DNA from: Chitinophagaceae bacterium | Lineage (GTDB): Bacteria; Bacteroidota; Bacteroidia; Chitinophagales; Chitinophagaceae | Assembly (NCBI GenBank): GCA_016719165.1 | Contig: JADKAJ010000009.1 | Coordinates: 40,174 to 104,173, forward strand | Direction: 5' to 3' | DNA length: 64,000 nt | In this document: one piece after another, positions 9,648 through 17,555 of the stretch | Layout of the letters: every line of letters begins with the position of its first letter | Position numbering within the stretch: position 1 is the stretch's first letter | Notes under the pieces: model-generated | The model's input: only the letters and a program-made list of their open reading frames with translations | The model's database searches: none | Told to the model about the DNA's origin: nothing | Position numbers and translations under genes: made by a program

Positions 9648-10208
9648 ATGATTAAAAAATTAGCAGGCGAAACCTGGAAGCCACTTACATTTTCCGGATG
9701 GAAGCAACTTCGCAACCGTTATGCAGTATCCAGCTTTGGACGTATTGCCAGTTATAAGAAAGATGTATTGCAGGATGGGAAAATCTTGAATGGTTCCCTG
9801 ACCACAGGTTATCGTACGTTAAACCTGCACCGGCCTGATAGCAAAGGCACTTTGTATATCCATCGTGAAATGGCAAAATTATTTTTAAAAAAACCCTCCG
9901 TCAATCATAAGTACGTTATTCACCGGAATCACAATAAACTTGACAATAATATAAAGAATCTCAGCTGGGCTACATTGGAAAAAATGATGGCTCACCAGCA
10001 ACATAGTCCCGCCAAAATTGCTTATAAAAAAAAGCAGGCTAATAAAACCGTGGGGCTTAAACTAACCGCAACCCAGGTTAAAAAAATCAAAACTATTCTC
10101 AATAGTAAGAACCGGAACATCACTATTCAGCAATTAGCCCAAAAGTATAATGTCAGTGAAATGACAATGTACCGGATCAAAAGCGGGGAGAATTGGGGAA
10201 GGATATAA
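9648..10208 (+). CDS. NUMOD4 / HNH endonuclease-like protein with C-terminal HTH
   Basis: 186 residues. Residues 8-60 match the NUMOD4 DNA-binding motif (ETWKPL ... YAVSSFGRIASY). Residues 86-108 are an HNH-like core (VNHKYVIHRNHNKLDNN ... LSWAT), in which His and Asn positions are present. Residues 138-180 look like a helix-turn-helix (LTATQVKKIKTIL ... QQLAQKYNVSEMTMYRI). This combination is typical of free-standing homing-type or phage-related nucleases. No intron, intein or phage genes are seen nearby; the gene sits alone between ligA and a DUF2461 gene. Activity is unproven, and a regulatory role is possible. Confidence 0.8.
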   Translation: MIKKLAGETWKPLTFSGWKQLRNRYAVSSFGRIASYKKDVLQDGKILNGSLTTGYRTLNLHRPDSKGTLYIHREMAKLFLKKPSVNHKYVIHRNHNKLDNNIKNLSWATLEKMMAHQQHSPAKIAYKKKQANKTVGLKLTATQVKKIKTILNSKNRNITIQQLAQKYNVSEMTMYRIKSGENWGRI

Positions 10209-10289
10209 AAAATTTATAGTTATTAGTTCATAGTTTATAGTTGAACCCGGTATTGCCTATCTGTATTATCTTAGCAAAAACGCAAAAGA

Positions 10290-10958
10290 ATGCTAAGCCC
10301 TTCCACAATCAAATTCCTGAAAGACCTGAAGAAGAATAACAATAAACCCTGGTTCGATAAAAACCGGAAAGAATATGAAAAGGCCAAAGCAGATTTCAGC
10401 CAGTATATTCAACAGGTAATCGATCAGCTTGCCAAAAAAGACCCTACTGTACAATCATTGGCAGCCAAAGACTGTATGTTTAGAATCAACCGTGATGTCC
10501 GTTTCTCGAAAGATAAATCTCCTTATAAAACGAATATGGGGGCCTTTATCAACAGGGGAGGTAAGAAATCTTTGTTTGCAGGATATTATTTCCACTGCGA
10601 GCCCGGCCAGAGCTTCACAGGCGGTGGTTTATGGATGCCGATGCCCCCTGAATTAAAAAAAGTAAGGCAGGAAATTGATTACAATTTTGCAGCGTTCAGG
10701 AAAATTATCAGTTCAAAAAAATTCAAATCGGTTTACACTGATCTTTCCCGTGACCCGGAATATGTGTTAGCCCGTTTACCCAAAGGGTATGAAGCCGATA
10801 ATCCTGCTGCAGCATACCTGAAGCTAAAAAGTTTTGTAGCAATGACATCAATAAAGGATACTGACCTTATAGCAAAAGACCTGGTTAAAAAAACGGTTGC
10901 AAGCTTTGAAGCATTGCAACCGCTGATAGAATTCATCAATCATTCTTTAACCGAGTAA
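10290..10958 (+). CDS. DUF2461 / TIGR02453 family protein
   Basis: 222 residues. The start LSPSTIKFLKDLKKNNNKPWF and the central block MFRINRDVRFSKDKSPYKTN are hallmarks of the DUF2461 (TIGR02453) family, widespread in Bacteroidota and of unknown function; length is normal. No signal peptide or membrane segment is present, so it is cytoplasmic. The 3' end overlaps the end of the convergent asd gene by 12 bp. A TATCTTAG element, one mismatch from the TAnnTTTG box, lies about 20 bp upstream of the ATG. Confidence 0.88.
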   Translation: MLSPSTIKFLKDLKKNNNKPWFDKNRKEYEKAKADFSQYIQQVIDQLAKKDPTVQSLAAKDCMFRINRDVRFSKDKSPYKTNMGAFINRGGKKSLFAGYYFHCEPGQSFTGGGLWMPMPPELKKVRQEIDYNFAAFRKIISSKKFKSVYTDLSRDPEYVLARLPKGYEADNPAAAYLKLKSFVAMTSIKDTDLIAKDLVKKTVASFEALQPLIEFINHSLTE

Positions 10959-11957
10959 TCCTTTTGAATGTAAATATTCTGCTATCTGCACCGCATTGGT
11001 GGCAGCTCCTTTTCTTAGGTTATCCGATACTACCCACATATTCAATGTATTTGGCTGACTCTCGTCTCGTCTCAATCTTCCCACAAACACATCATCTTTT
11101 TCATGTGCATCCATCGGCATAGGATATTGCTGCCTTGTCGTATCATCTACCACCACCAAACCGGGAGATGATTGCAGCAATGCCTTTACTTCATCCAGGT
11201 CAAAATCTTTGACAAACTCTACATTCACTGCTTCACTGTGTCCGCCCATAACCGGAATACGAACAGCAGTGGCAGTAACACGAATCGAATTGTCCCGCAT
11301 GATCTTGCAGGTTTCATTTACCATCTTCATTTCTTCTTTGGTGTAGCCATTATCTAGAAACACATCAATCTGCGGAATCACATTCAGATCAATTGGATAT
11401 TTATACGCCATCGGGTAATCAGAACTTTCGCCTTTCACCTCTTTTACTCTTTCACCTCTTAGTTGTTCAACCGCTTTCACCCCTGTACCTGTTACACTCT
11501 GGTATGTTGAGACAACAATTCGCTTAATCCCGTACTTTTTATACAACGGATTTAATGCCACCACCATTTGAATGGTAGAACAGTTGGGGTTGGCAATGAT
11601 CTTATCATTCGCCGTAAGAATATCTGCATTGATCTCGGGAACGATTAATGGTTTGGCAGGATCCATTCTCCAGGCAGATGAGTTATCAATCACTGTAATA
11701 CCGGCTTCGGCAAATTTCGGCGCCCATTCCAGTGAAGTGCCCCCCCCTGCGGAAAAAATAGCTACAGCAGGTTTCGCAGCAATGGCATCCATCATACTCA
11801 CTACTTTATACTTCTTACCCTTAAACTCCACTTCTTTACCTACTGATTTTTCAGAGGCCACGGGTATTAATTCCGTAACCGGAAAATTTCTTTCTGCTAA
11901 TACCTGTAACATTTTGGAGCCTACCAATCCTGTGGCACCTACTACTGCAACTTTCAT
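10947..11957 (-). CDS. asd: Aspartate-semialdehyde dehydrogenase
   Basis: 336 residues from the chosen start. An in-frame start 33 bp further upstream (at 11990) is possible, but this ATG begins the conserved MKVAVVGATGLVG Rossmann motif and has a G-rich stretch just upstream. The catalytic Cys126 is in IANPNCSTIQ, and the active-site His240 is in MGGHSEAVNV. The enzyme reduces aspartyl phosphate to aspartate semialdehyde, the branch point to lysine/diaminopimelate, threonine and methionine. Upstream lie a promoter box, a lysine-rich mini-ORF and an intrinsic terminator (see the separate entries), and no strong promoter is visible between that terminator and asd. This suggests that asd is expressed by read-through. 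Confidence 0.96.
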   Translation of the reverse strand: MKVAVVGATGLVGSKMLQVLAERNFPVTELIPVASEKSVGKEVEFKGKKYKVVSMMDAIAAKPAVAIFSAGGGTSLEWAPKFAEAGITVIDNSSAWRMDPAKPLIVPEINADILTANDKIIANPNCSTIQMVVALNPLYKKYGIKRIVVSTYQSVTGTGVKAVEQLRGERVKEVKGESSDYPMAYKYPIDLNVIPQIDVFLDNGYTKEEMKMVNETCKIMRDNSIRVTATAVRIPVMGGHSEAVNVEFVKDFDLDEVKALLQSSPGLVVVDDTTRQQYPMPMDAHEKDDVFVGRLRRDESQPNTLNMWVVSDNLRKGAATNAVQIAEYLHSKGLLG

Positions 11958-12023
11958 TGTTAATCCCCCCATCCCTGTTTTTGCAAACAAAGTTTTTAAT
12001 TAATAATTATGGTTAAAAAAATA

Positions 12024-12045
12024 AGGCCTTCCATATGGAAGGCCT
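12024..12045 (-). terminator. Intrinsic terminator in the asd leader
   Basis: A perfect 22 bp palindrome (arms AGGCCTTCCAT / ATGGAAGGCCT). On the minus strand it is followed directly by TATTTTTTT, so it works as a terminator in the direction of asd, 66 bp before the asd start. On the plus strand no T-run follows. It can end the short leader transcript or act as an attenuator. Confidence 0.85.
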
Positions 12046-12090
12046 GCTGAACTTTTATGTTGTTACACACATAACGCTGCAAACCTTCCC

Positions 12091-12135
12091 TCAGGAATGT
12101 TTCTTACTACGTTTTGTGTGTTTCATTTTATTCAT
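12091..12135 (-). CDS. Candidate lysine-rich leader peptide upstream of asd
   Basis: A 14-codon ORF reading MNKMKHTKRSKKHS, with five Lys codons in 14. Its ATG lies 8 nt after a TATTTTTG promoter box, so the transcript would be almost leaderless. Directly after the stop codon is GGGAAGG (12084-12090, minus strand), which can pair with CCTTCC in the 5' arm of the downstream terminator and so compete with it. This is the layout of a translation-coupled attenuator sensing charged tRNA-Lys. It could instead be a small independent basic protein or a small RNA gene. The layout is seen in the sequence; the function is inferred. Confidence 0.5.
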   Translation of the reverse strand: MNKMKHTKRSKKHS

Positions 12136-12143
12136 ACCGGGTG

Positions 12144-12174
12144 CAAAAATAGGCGGGTAGTTATTTACAGCCAA
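12144..12174 (-). promoter_or_regulatory. Bacteroidota-type promoter of the asd leader
   Basis: On the minus strand TTG (12174-12172) is followed after 20 nt by TATTTTTG (12151-12144), matching the Bacteroidota -33 TTG / -7 TAnnTTTG consensus and spacing. Transcription would start near 12138-12141. Confidence 0.7.
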
Positions 12175-12235
12175 AAATTCGCAGAATAATTTTGATACTA
12201 TGCTTATATAAAAATGATTATTTAACTTGTATAGG

Positions 12236-13948
12236 ATGAAAATAACCTTATCCCTGTTTGTTGTATTGTTACTTACGCCTGTTTGTTTGTTGTCACAAAA
12301 CAGGTACGATATTGTGATCGATGAAATAATGGCTGATCCTTCTCCGCAGGTTGGATTGCCTTCCAATGAATGGATTGAATTAAAGAACACCAGTGCTGCA
12401 CCTGTCAACTTACAAAACTGGCGTATTGGTGATACAGGCGGGCTGAGTGGTCCTATGCCCAATTTTACATTACAGCCTGATAGCTTTGTAATTGTTTGTA
12501 CCGGCAGCGCTGTGGCAGCAATGTCAGCCTTTGGAACAACTATATCCGTCACCAGTTTTCCTTCATTGGATAACGATGGTGACCAGCTATTCCTAAAAGC
12601 TGCGAACGGAACAACAATACATGCGATAGGTTATATTTCCGGCTGGTACCAGAATGAATTGAAAAAAGAAGGCGGCTGGACACTGGAAATGATTGACACC
12701 AAAAGTCCCTGTGCCGGTATCAGCAACTGGAAAGCAAGTGTGTATGTGACAGGCGGAACACCGGGAAAGAAAAATTCTGTTGATGCCATTAACAATGATG
12801 CAACAGCCCCGCAGCTAAAAAGGGCTTACACAACAGATAATATAACCATTATACTGGTATTTGATGAACCGGTAGATAGTTTATCCGGAGCAACAGTTAG
12901 CAACTATTCCATTGACGGAGGTCTTACCATAATCAGTGCAACCACTATTCCCCCGTTATTTAATTCTGTTCAGCTGAAAGTCGCCACCGCATTAAACATA
13001 AACACGGTTTATACTATCACCGCATTGAATGTCAGGGATTGCAAGAACAATACTATCGGGTCTTCCAATAAAGCCAGGGTTGGATTACCCTCCGATGCAG
13101 CAACCGGGGAATGGATCATTAATGAAATTTTGTTCAATCCAAGAAGTAATGCCTACGATTATATTGAATTGTATAACAACAGCAATAAAATATTTGATGC
13201 TTCCAAACTATATATCGCTAACCGTAACAGCAGCGGTGTTATTAGTTCTATAAAAGCATTGAGTCCTCTGCCCTATTATATTTTCCCCGGAGATTATATA
13301 GTAGAAACAGAAGATGCTGATAATCTTGCTTTGCAATACCTGGTAAAAAATCCGGAAAATGTACTCCTCATCTCCTCACCACCTTCTTTTCCGGATGATG
13401 AAGGAACTGTTGTTGCATTAAACTTCCAGGGCAATGTGGTGGATGAAGTGAAATATAAAGACGACTGGCATTTCAAACTGATTGATAACGCTGAAGGGGT
13501 TTCCCTGGAAAGAATAGATCCTGACGGAACATCGCAAGATGAAACAAACTGGCACAGTGCCGCTTCTACTGCAGGATATGGAACACCTACTTACAAAAAT
13601 TCACAGTACAAACTTGTACAAAGTATCAATGCTGCAATAGAAATCAGTCCCAAAGTTTTCTCTCCTGATAATGATGGCCGGGATGATATAGCCACTGTTC
13701 AATACGCAGTTACAGAACCGGGTTATATAGCCAATGTGACCATCTTTGATGCGGCAGGCAGACCTGTCAGAAACCTGGTTCGCAATGGCACATTAGGATT
13801 AAATGGTTACTGGAACTGGGACGGACTGGATGATAAAGGATTGAAACTGCCCGTTGGCACTTATATTATTTTCAGTGAAATATTTAACCTGCAGGGGAAA
13901 AAACAGAAGTTTAAAAACACCGTTGTACTTGCAAGAAAACTGAACTAA
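12236..13948 (+). CDS. Secreted lamin-tail-domain protein with FlgD/CHU_C-like C-terminus
   Basis: 570 residues from the ATG at 12236; an upstream in-frame TTG at 12227 is less likely. Signal peptide about 1-20 (ends LLSQN). Two lamin-tail (LTD) domains are visible: about 20-165 (IDEIMADPSP ... NEWIELKNTS) and about 285-440 (WIINEILFNPRS ... YDYIELYNNS). An Ig-like linker lies between them (about 190-280). The C-terminal about 100 residues (SPKVFSPDNDGRDD ... LPVGTYIIF) form an FlgD/CHU_C-like Ig domain that probably mediates T9SS export. LTD proteins in Bacteroidota are cell-surface or secreted, often near hydrolases or nucleases; function here is unknown. Confidence 0.82.
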   Translation: MKITLSLFVVLLLTPVCLLSQNRYDIVIDEIMADPSPQVGLPSNEWIELKNTSAAPVNLQNWRIGDTGGLSGPMPNFTLQPDSFVIVCTGSAVAAMSAFGTTISVTSFPSLDNDGDQLFLKAANGTTIHAIGYISGWYQNELKKEGGWTLEMIDTKSPCAGISNWKASVYVTGGTPGKKNSVDAINNDATAPQLKRAYTTDNITIILVFDEPVDSLSGATVSNYSIDGGLTIISATTIPPLFNSVQLKVATALNINTVYTITALNVRDCKNNTIGSSNKARVGLPSDAATGEWIINEILFNPRSNAYDYIELYNNSNKIFDASKLYIANRNSSGVISSIKALSPLPYYIFPGDYIVETEDADNLALQYLVKNPENVLLISSPPSFPDDEGTVVALNFQGNVVDEVKYKDDWHFKLIDNAEGVSLERIDPDGTSQDETNWHSAASTAGYGTPTYKNSQYKLVQSINAAIEISPKVFSPDNDGRDDIATVQYAVTEPGYIANVTIFDAAGRPVRNLVRNGTLGLNGYWNWDGLDDKGLKLPVGTYIIFSEIFNLQGKKQKFKNTVVLARKLN

Positions 13949-13988
13949 GATAAAGGAGCAATCTCAAAAGCAAGTTTGATTGTCATAT

Positions 13989-14010
13989 TATCCCGATAGC
14001 TATCGGGATA
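13989..14010. repeat. 22 bp perfect palindrome with CCCGATAGCTATCGGG core
   Basis: Perfect dyad centred on AGCT, with no T-run following, between two convergent genes. Cores of this sequence are common dispersed intergenic palindromes in Bacteroidota genomes (from memory). A second small stem-loop, CAGCCT (14035-14040) / AGGCTG (14052-14057) around TCGACAAGCTC, another frequently seen intergenic repeat, follows 24 bp later. Confidence 0.6.
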
Positions 14011-14111
14011 TTGAAGTGTCAGCAATCATACCGGCAGCCTTCGACAAGCTCAGGCTGAGATACCATTTAAGACAGTTTCTTTACCGTACTGATATTTTAA
14101 ATTGGTATTGG

Positions 14112-15035
14112 TTAAACCAATTCAATATCAAAACTCACCAGGTCCTTAAATTGCTGTAACCTGGTAGCAATATCTTGTTTCGTCACTTCTTTCAATCTTG
14201 TGGGTCCGAATTTCTCTACGCAGAAACTGGCCATGGCAGAACCTACAATAATTCCTCTTTTCATGTTCTCAAATGAAATGTCCCCTGTTTTAGCTAAATG
14301 CCCGATAAAACCACCGGCGAAAGTATCACCGGCACCTGTGGGGTCAAATACATCTTCCAATGGCAAAGCAGGGGCAAAAAACACATCATCACCATGGAAT
14401 AGCAGTGCACCATGCTCTCCCTTTTTAATAATAAGAAACTTAGGGCCCATCTGCATGATCGCCTTAGCAGCTTTTACCAGGGAAAATAAACCAGTCAGCT
14501 GCCTCGCCTCTGCATCATTCACAATCAGCATATCTACATACTTCAACACTATTTTTAATTCAGACATGGCCGATTCCATCCAGAAATTCATCGTGTCCAT
14601 CGCTATCAGTTTGGGACGATGTTTCAATTCCTGTATCACATTCAATTGAATTTTCGGAGCCAGGTTACCCAGCATTAAAAATTCCGCCCCCTGGTAACTG
14701 TCAGGTACTTTAGGGTCAAAATCGGCAAGCACATTTAAATCGGTTACCAATGTATCCCGGCTGTTCATATCCTCATGATAGCGGCCACTCCAGAAAAATG
14801 ACTTTTTATCCGTCACTATCTCAACCCCGTCCAGATGAACACCCCTTTTTCTGAGTTCATCCATTTCTTCTTCCGGAAAATCAAACCCCACAATAGAGAT
14901 CTGCTGCACAGGTTTTACAAAATTGCTGGCTGCATAAGCTACATAAGTAGCTGATCCGCCCACTATTCTATCTATTTTTCCAAATGGAGTTTCAATAGCA
15001 TCAAAAGCCATCGTACCTACGGTGATAAGCGACAT
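14112..15035 (-). CDS. PfkB-family sugar/nucleoside kinase
   Basis: 307 residues. The second PfkB signature is clear at 231-242 (DPTGAGDTFAGG), with Asp237 as catalytic base. The N-terminal GG motif (IVGGSATYVAYAASN) marks the substrate lid region. The protein should phosphorylate a sugar or nucleoside with ATP. The substrate is not clear from context: neighbours are a lamin-tail protein and an exported protein of unknown role. It is transcribed alone on the minus strand, divergent from the gene at 15202. Confidence 0.88.
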   Translation of the reverse strand: MSLITVGTMAFDAIETPFGKIDRIVGGSATYVAYAASNFVKPVQQISIVGFDFPEEEMDELRKRGVHLDGVEIVTDKKSFFWSGRYHEDMNSRDTLVTDLNVLADFDPKVPDSYQGAEFLMLGNLAPKIQLNVIQELKHRPKLIAMDTMNFWMESAMSELKIVLKYVDMLIVNDAEARQLTGLFSLVKAAKAIMQMGPKFLIIKKGEHGALLFHGDDVFFAPALPLEDVFDPTGAGDTFAGGFIGHLAKTGDISFENMKRGIIVGSAMASFCVEKFGPTRLKEVTKQDIATRLQQFKDLVSFDIELV

Positions 15036-15189
15036 ACGTTCCTAAATTAAAGATTAAAGAAAAGCCGGGAATCTTTGATCAGTAAACAGGAACAGACTCC
15101 TGACTAAAGACCCTGGATTGCTGACTACCTTAAAGGCGTGCAAACCTACATGAAATTTGATACCTGAAAAAAACCAATACCCGTTTTGG

Positions 15190-15197
15190 TAACTTTG
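15190..15197 (+). promoter_or_regulatory. TAnnTTTG box 4 nt before a start codon
   Basis: TAACTTTG lies 4 nt upstream of the ATG at 15202, implying a leaderless or nearly leaderless mRNA. No TTG at ideal spacing was seen. Confidence 0.5.
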
Positions 15198-15201
15198 ACA
15201 C

Positions 15202-15810
15202 ATGCCTGTTTCTAATCCGCTGAGAATATTTTTGCTGGCTGCTATTTTTACAACTGCCTTTTTGGGTGCTGAAGCGCAATTTGACACCAGTTTTGTAAAA
15301 ACCAGTATTCGCCGGTGTTCAGATAGTCTTGCTCATGGCTTCAAAACCCGGAACTGGGAGCTTTTTGCCCGCTATAGCAACCCGGCTATGATTGGAACAA
15401 TGGGTGGAAAAACTGAATTCATCAATTACTTATCCCAAACATTTGCCCTGGTACCTGATTCAGCCTGGAAAGTGTATGAACCGGGAAAGGTGCTGCAAAT
15501 AGTAAAAACGGGAAGCGATTTTCAATCAATCATTGAGCTGCGTTCGGTAATCGAATGGCAGGGCAGACGTATTACCAGTACTTCTCATCTTATTGGCCAA
15601 TCCTGGGATGGAGGATCGTTCTGGACATTTTTTGATTCGCAAAATGATGCAAAAGCAGCCAAACAAATCAAACCCGATATAAGTAGCGAATTGATCATCC
15701 CGGAAAAAATGGAAAAAGTGGAACCGATCTTTCCTCCTTCTCCCCTAAAACCTGCCACAGCCCCCGCAACAGGCAATAAAAAAGTAACCGGAATGCCAAA
15801 AAGCAATTGA
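15202..15810 (+). CDS. Exported protein of unknown function, NTF2/SnoaL-like shape
   Basis: 202 residues with a clear signal peptide (about 1-25, FLLAAIFTTAFLGAEAQ). The middle (SLAHGFKTRNWELFARYSNP ... VIEWQGRRITSTSHLIG) has the helix-then-curved-sheet character of NTF2-like proteins, but this is only a resemblance. The last 40 residues are rich in Pro, Ala and Lys and look disordered. A TAnnTTTG box directly precedes the ATG, supporting this start. A tetR gene follows after 45 bp with its own promoter box. Confidence 0.6.
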   Translation: MPVSNPLRIFLLAAIFTTAFLGAEAQFDTSFVKTSIRRCSDSLAHGFKTRNWELFARYSNPAMIGTMGGKTEFINYLSQTFALVPDSAWKVYEPGKVLQIVKTGSDFQSIIELRSVIEWQGRRITSTSHLIGQSWDGGSFWTFFDSQNDAKAAKQIKPDISSELIIPEKMEKVEPIFPPSPLKPATAPATGNKKVTGMPKSN

Positions 15811-15844
15811 TTTTTGTCATGCACTTCATAATAGCATGGTTTGT

Positions 15845-15852
15845 TATCTTTG
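15845..15852 (+). promoter_or_regulatory. TAnnTTTG box 3 nt before the tetR start
   Basis: TATCTTTG lies only 3 nt before the ATG at 15856. This supports that ATG over the upstream TTG at 15841 and suggests leaderless transcription of the tetR-paaE pair. Confidence 0.5.
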
Positions 15853-15855
15853 AGC

Positions 15856-16449
15856 ATGGCTAAGGCACAACGAAAAAAAGCATCTAAAAAAGGCCTGATA
15901 CTGATCAAGGCTGCTGCCATGTTCCGGGAAAAGGGATTTGCAGCTACTTCTATGCGGGATCTTGCAGAAGCGGTTGGTATTGAAGCCGCCAGCCTGTACA
16001 ATCATATCCGTTCAAAAAACGAAATACTGGAAGCTATTTGTTTCGATGTGGCCAATGTTTATAATACAACTATAGACACCATAGAAAGCAGCCAGCAAAA
16101 ATCCATTGCCAAAATTGAGCAACTGCTCCGCTTTCATATAAAGCAAATGACAGAAAATTACGAGGAAGTATATGTAAGTGACCGTGAATGGAAGCACCTG
16201 GAAGAACCATACCTGTCCAATTTTCAAACGCAGCGACGCAACTATAGAAAAAAATTTGCTGCCATCATTGAAGAAGGCATTACCAAAAACGAAATCCGGA
16301 AGATTGATGCCCCTACTGCAGTATTAATCATGCTCCATGCCGTTAGTGGTATTGAAAGCTGGCATCGCAGTAAGGCAAAGATCAATGCACAGGAACTGGA
16401 AGACAATATGGTAATGATCATGATCGATGGCTTACGAAAACAATCCTGA
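15856..16449 (+). CDS. TetR/AcrR-family transcriptional regulator
   Basis: 197 residues. The N-terminal helix-turn-helix is typical of TetR proteins (AAMFREKGFAATSMRDLAEA, then VGIEAASLYNHIRSKNEILE, about 20-60). The C-terminal ligand domain is all-helical and variable. paaE starts 3 bp after its stop, so the two are co-transcribed. The regulator therefore probably controls phenylacetate degradation, with an aromatic acyl-CoA as plausible effector, by analogy with PaaR-type TetR regulators. That role is inference from adjacency. Confidence 0.88.
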   Translation: MAKAQRKKASKKGLILIKAAAMFREKGFAATSMRDLAEAVGIEAASLYNHIRSKNEILEAICFDVANVYNTTIDTIESSQQKSIAKIEQLLRFHIKQMTENYEEVYVSDREWKHLEEPYLSNFQTQRRNYRKKFAAIIEEGITKNEIRKIDAPTAVLIMLHAVSGIESWHRSKAKINAQELEDNMVMIMIDGLRKQS

Positions 16450-16452
16450 TTT

Positions 16453-17532
16453 ATGTCCATTCATTTTCACCGGCTCGCTGTAAAAGAAATAAAGAAAGAA
16501 ACCCCGGAATGTGTATCCCTGCTCTTCGATGTTCCTGAAGAATTAAAAAAAGATTTTCAATTCAGCCAGGGGCAAAGTCTTACCATGAGAGCCATTATTA
16601 ATGGCGAAGAAGTTCGCCGCACCTATTCCATTTGCTCCTCCCCGCTGGAAAATCAATTGAAAGTAGCTGTCAAAAAAGTAGAGGGTGGCTCTTTTTCCAG
16701 CTATGCCAACGAGCAATTAAAAAAAGGTGATGTGTTGGAAGTAATGCAACCCGTCGGAAAATTTTACACCGAGCTTAATCCTGCACAAAAGAAAAACTAC
16801 CTGGCATTTGCGGCCGGTAGTGGCATCACCCCTGTTCTGTCATTGATCAAAACAACACTTGCTACTGAAAAAGAAAGCAGTTTCACCCTGGTATTTGGAA
16901 ATAAAAACCGCAGTTCGATTATTTTTTTTGAAGAGCTGGAATCGCTGAAAAACAAATACATGGAACGGTTTAACCTGGTACATATACTAAGCAGGGAAAA
17001 AACAGATACTGCGGTAAACTTTGGAAGGATCAATACGGAGAAATTAAATGACCTTGGTAAACTGGTTGACTATGCTGGTACGGATGAATTCTTCATCTGC
17101 GGACCGGAAGAAATGATCTTTTGTGTAAAAGATTTCCTCGAAGCAAAAGAAGTTGACAAAAAGAAAATTCATTTTGAATTATTCACTTCTCCGGGACAGA
17201 GAACGAAACCAGAGATTGGAAGTCAGAAGTCAGAAGAAACCGGGCCAATGAGCAGGATTGTTATGAAAGTGGATGGAAGAAGTTTTGATTTTGATCTGCC
17301 GCTGGCCAGCGATACCACCATTCTGGATGCTGCTTTGCAACAAGGCGCAGATCTTCCTTATGCCTGCAAGGGCGGCATGTGCTGTACCTGCAAGGCCAAA
17401 CTATTAGAAGGTGAAGTGATGATGGATGTTCATTGGGGGTTAGAAGAAGAAGAAGTGGAGAAAGGATATATACTCACCTGCCAGAGCCACCCCAAAACAG
17501 AAAAAGTGGTGGTGGATTTTGATGTAAAATAA
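16453..17532 (+). CDS. paaE: Phenylacetyl-CoA epoxidase reductase subunit PaaE
   Basis: 359 residues, normal length. An FAD-binding ferredoxin-reductase domain (RRTYS at 55-59) is followed by an NAD(P)-binding domain (AAGSGITPV about 120-128; FICGPEEM about 214-221). The C-terminal plant-type [2Fe-2S] domain has Cys305, Cys310, Cys313 and Cys343 (CKGGMCCTC, then LTCQSHP). It passes electrons from NAD(P)H to the diiron PaaA subunit. It sits with tetR, about 24 kb from paaABCD, whereas the five subunits are often contiguous. Other ferredoxin reductases share this architecture, but the presence of paaABCD in the same window supports the PaaE call. Confidence 0.9.
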   Translation: MSIHFHRLAVKEIKKETPECVSLLFDVPEELKKDFQFSQGQSLTMRAIINGEEVRRTYSICSSPLENQLKVAVKKVEGGSFSSYANEQLKKGDVLEVMQPVGKFYTELNPAQKKNYLAFAAGSGITPVLSLIKTTLATEKESSFTLVFGNKNRSSIIFFEELESLKNKYMERFNLVHILSREKTDTAVNFGRINTEKLNDLGKLVDYAGTDEFFICGPEEMIFCVKDFLEAKEVDKKKIHFELFTSPGQRTKPEIGSQKSEETGPMSRIVMKVDGRSFDFDLPLASDTTILDAALQQGADLPYACKGGMCCTCKAKLLEGEVMMDVHWGLEEEEVEKGYILTCQSHPKTEKVVVDFDVK

Positions 17533-17555
17533 TTGGTAAGTACTGGTTTTACAAA

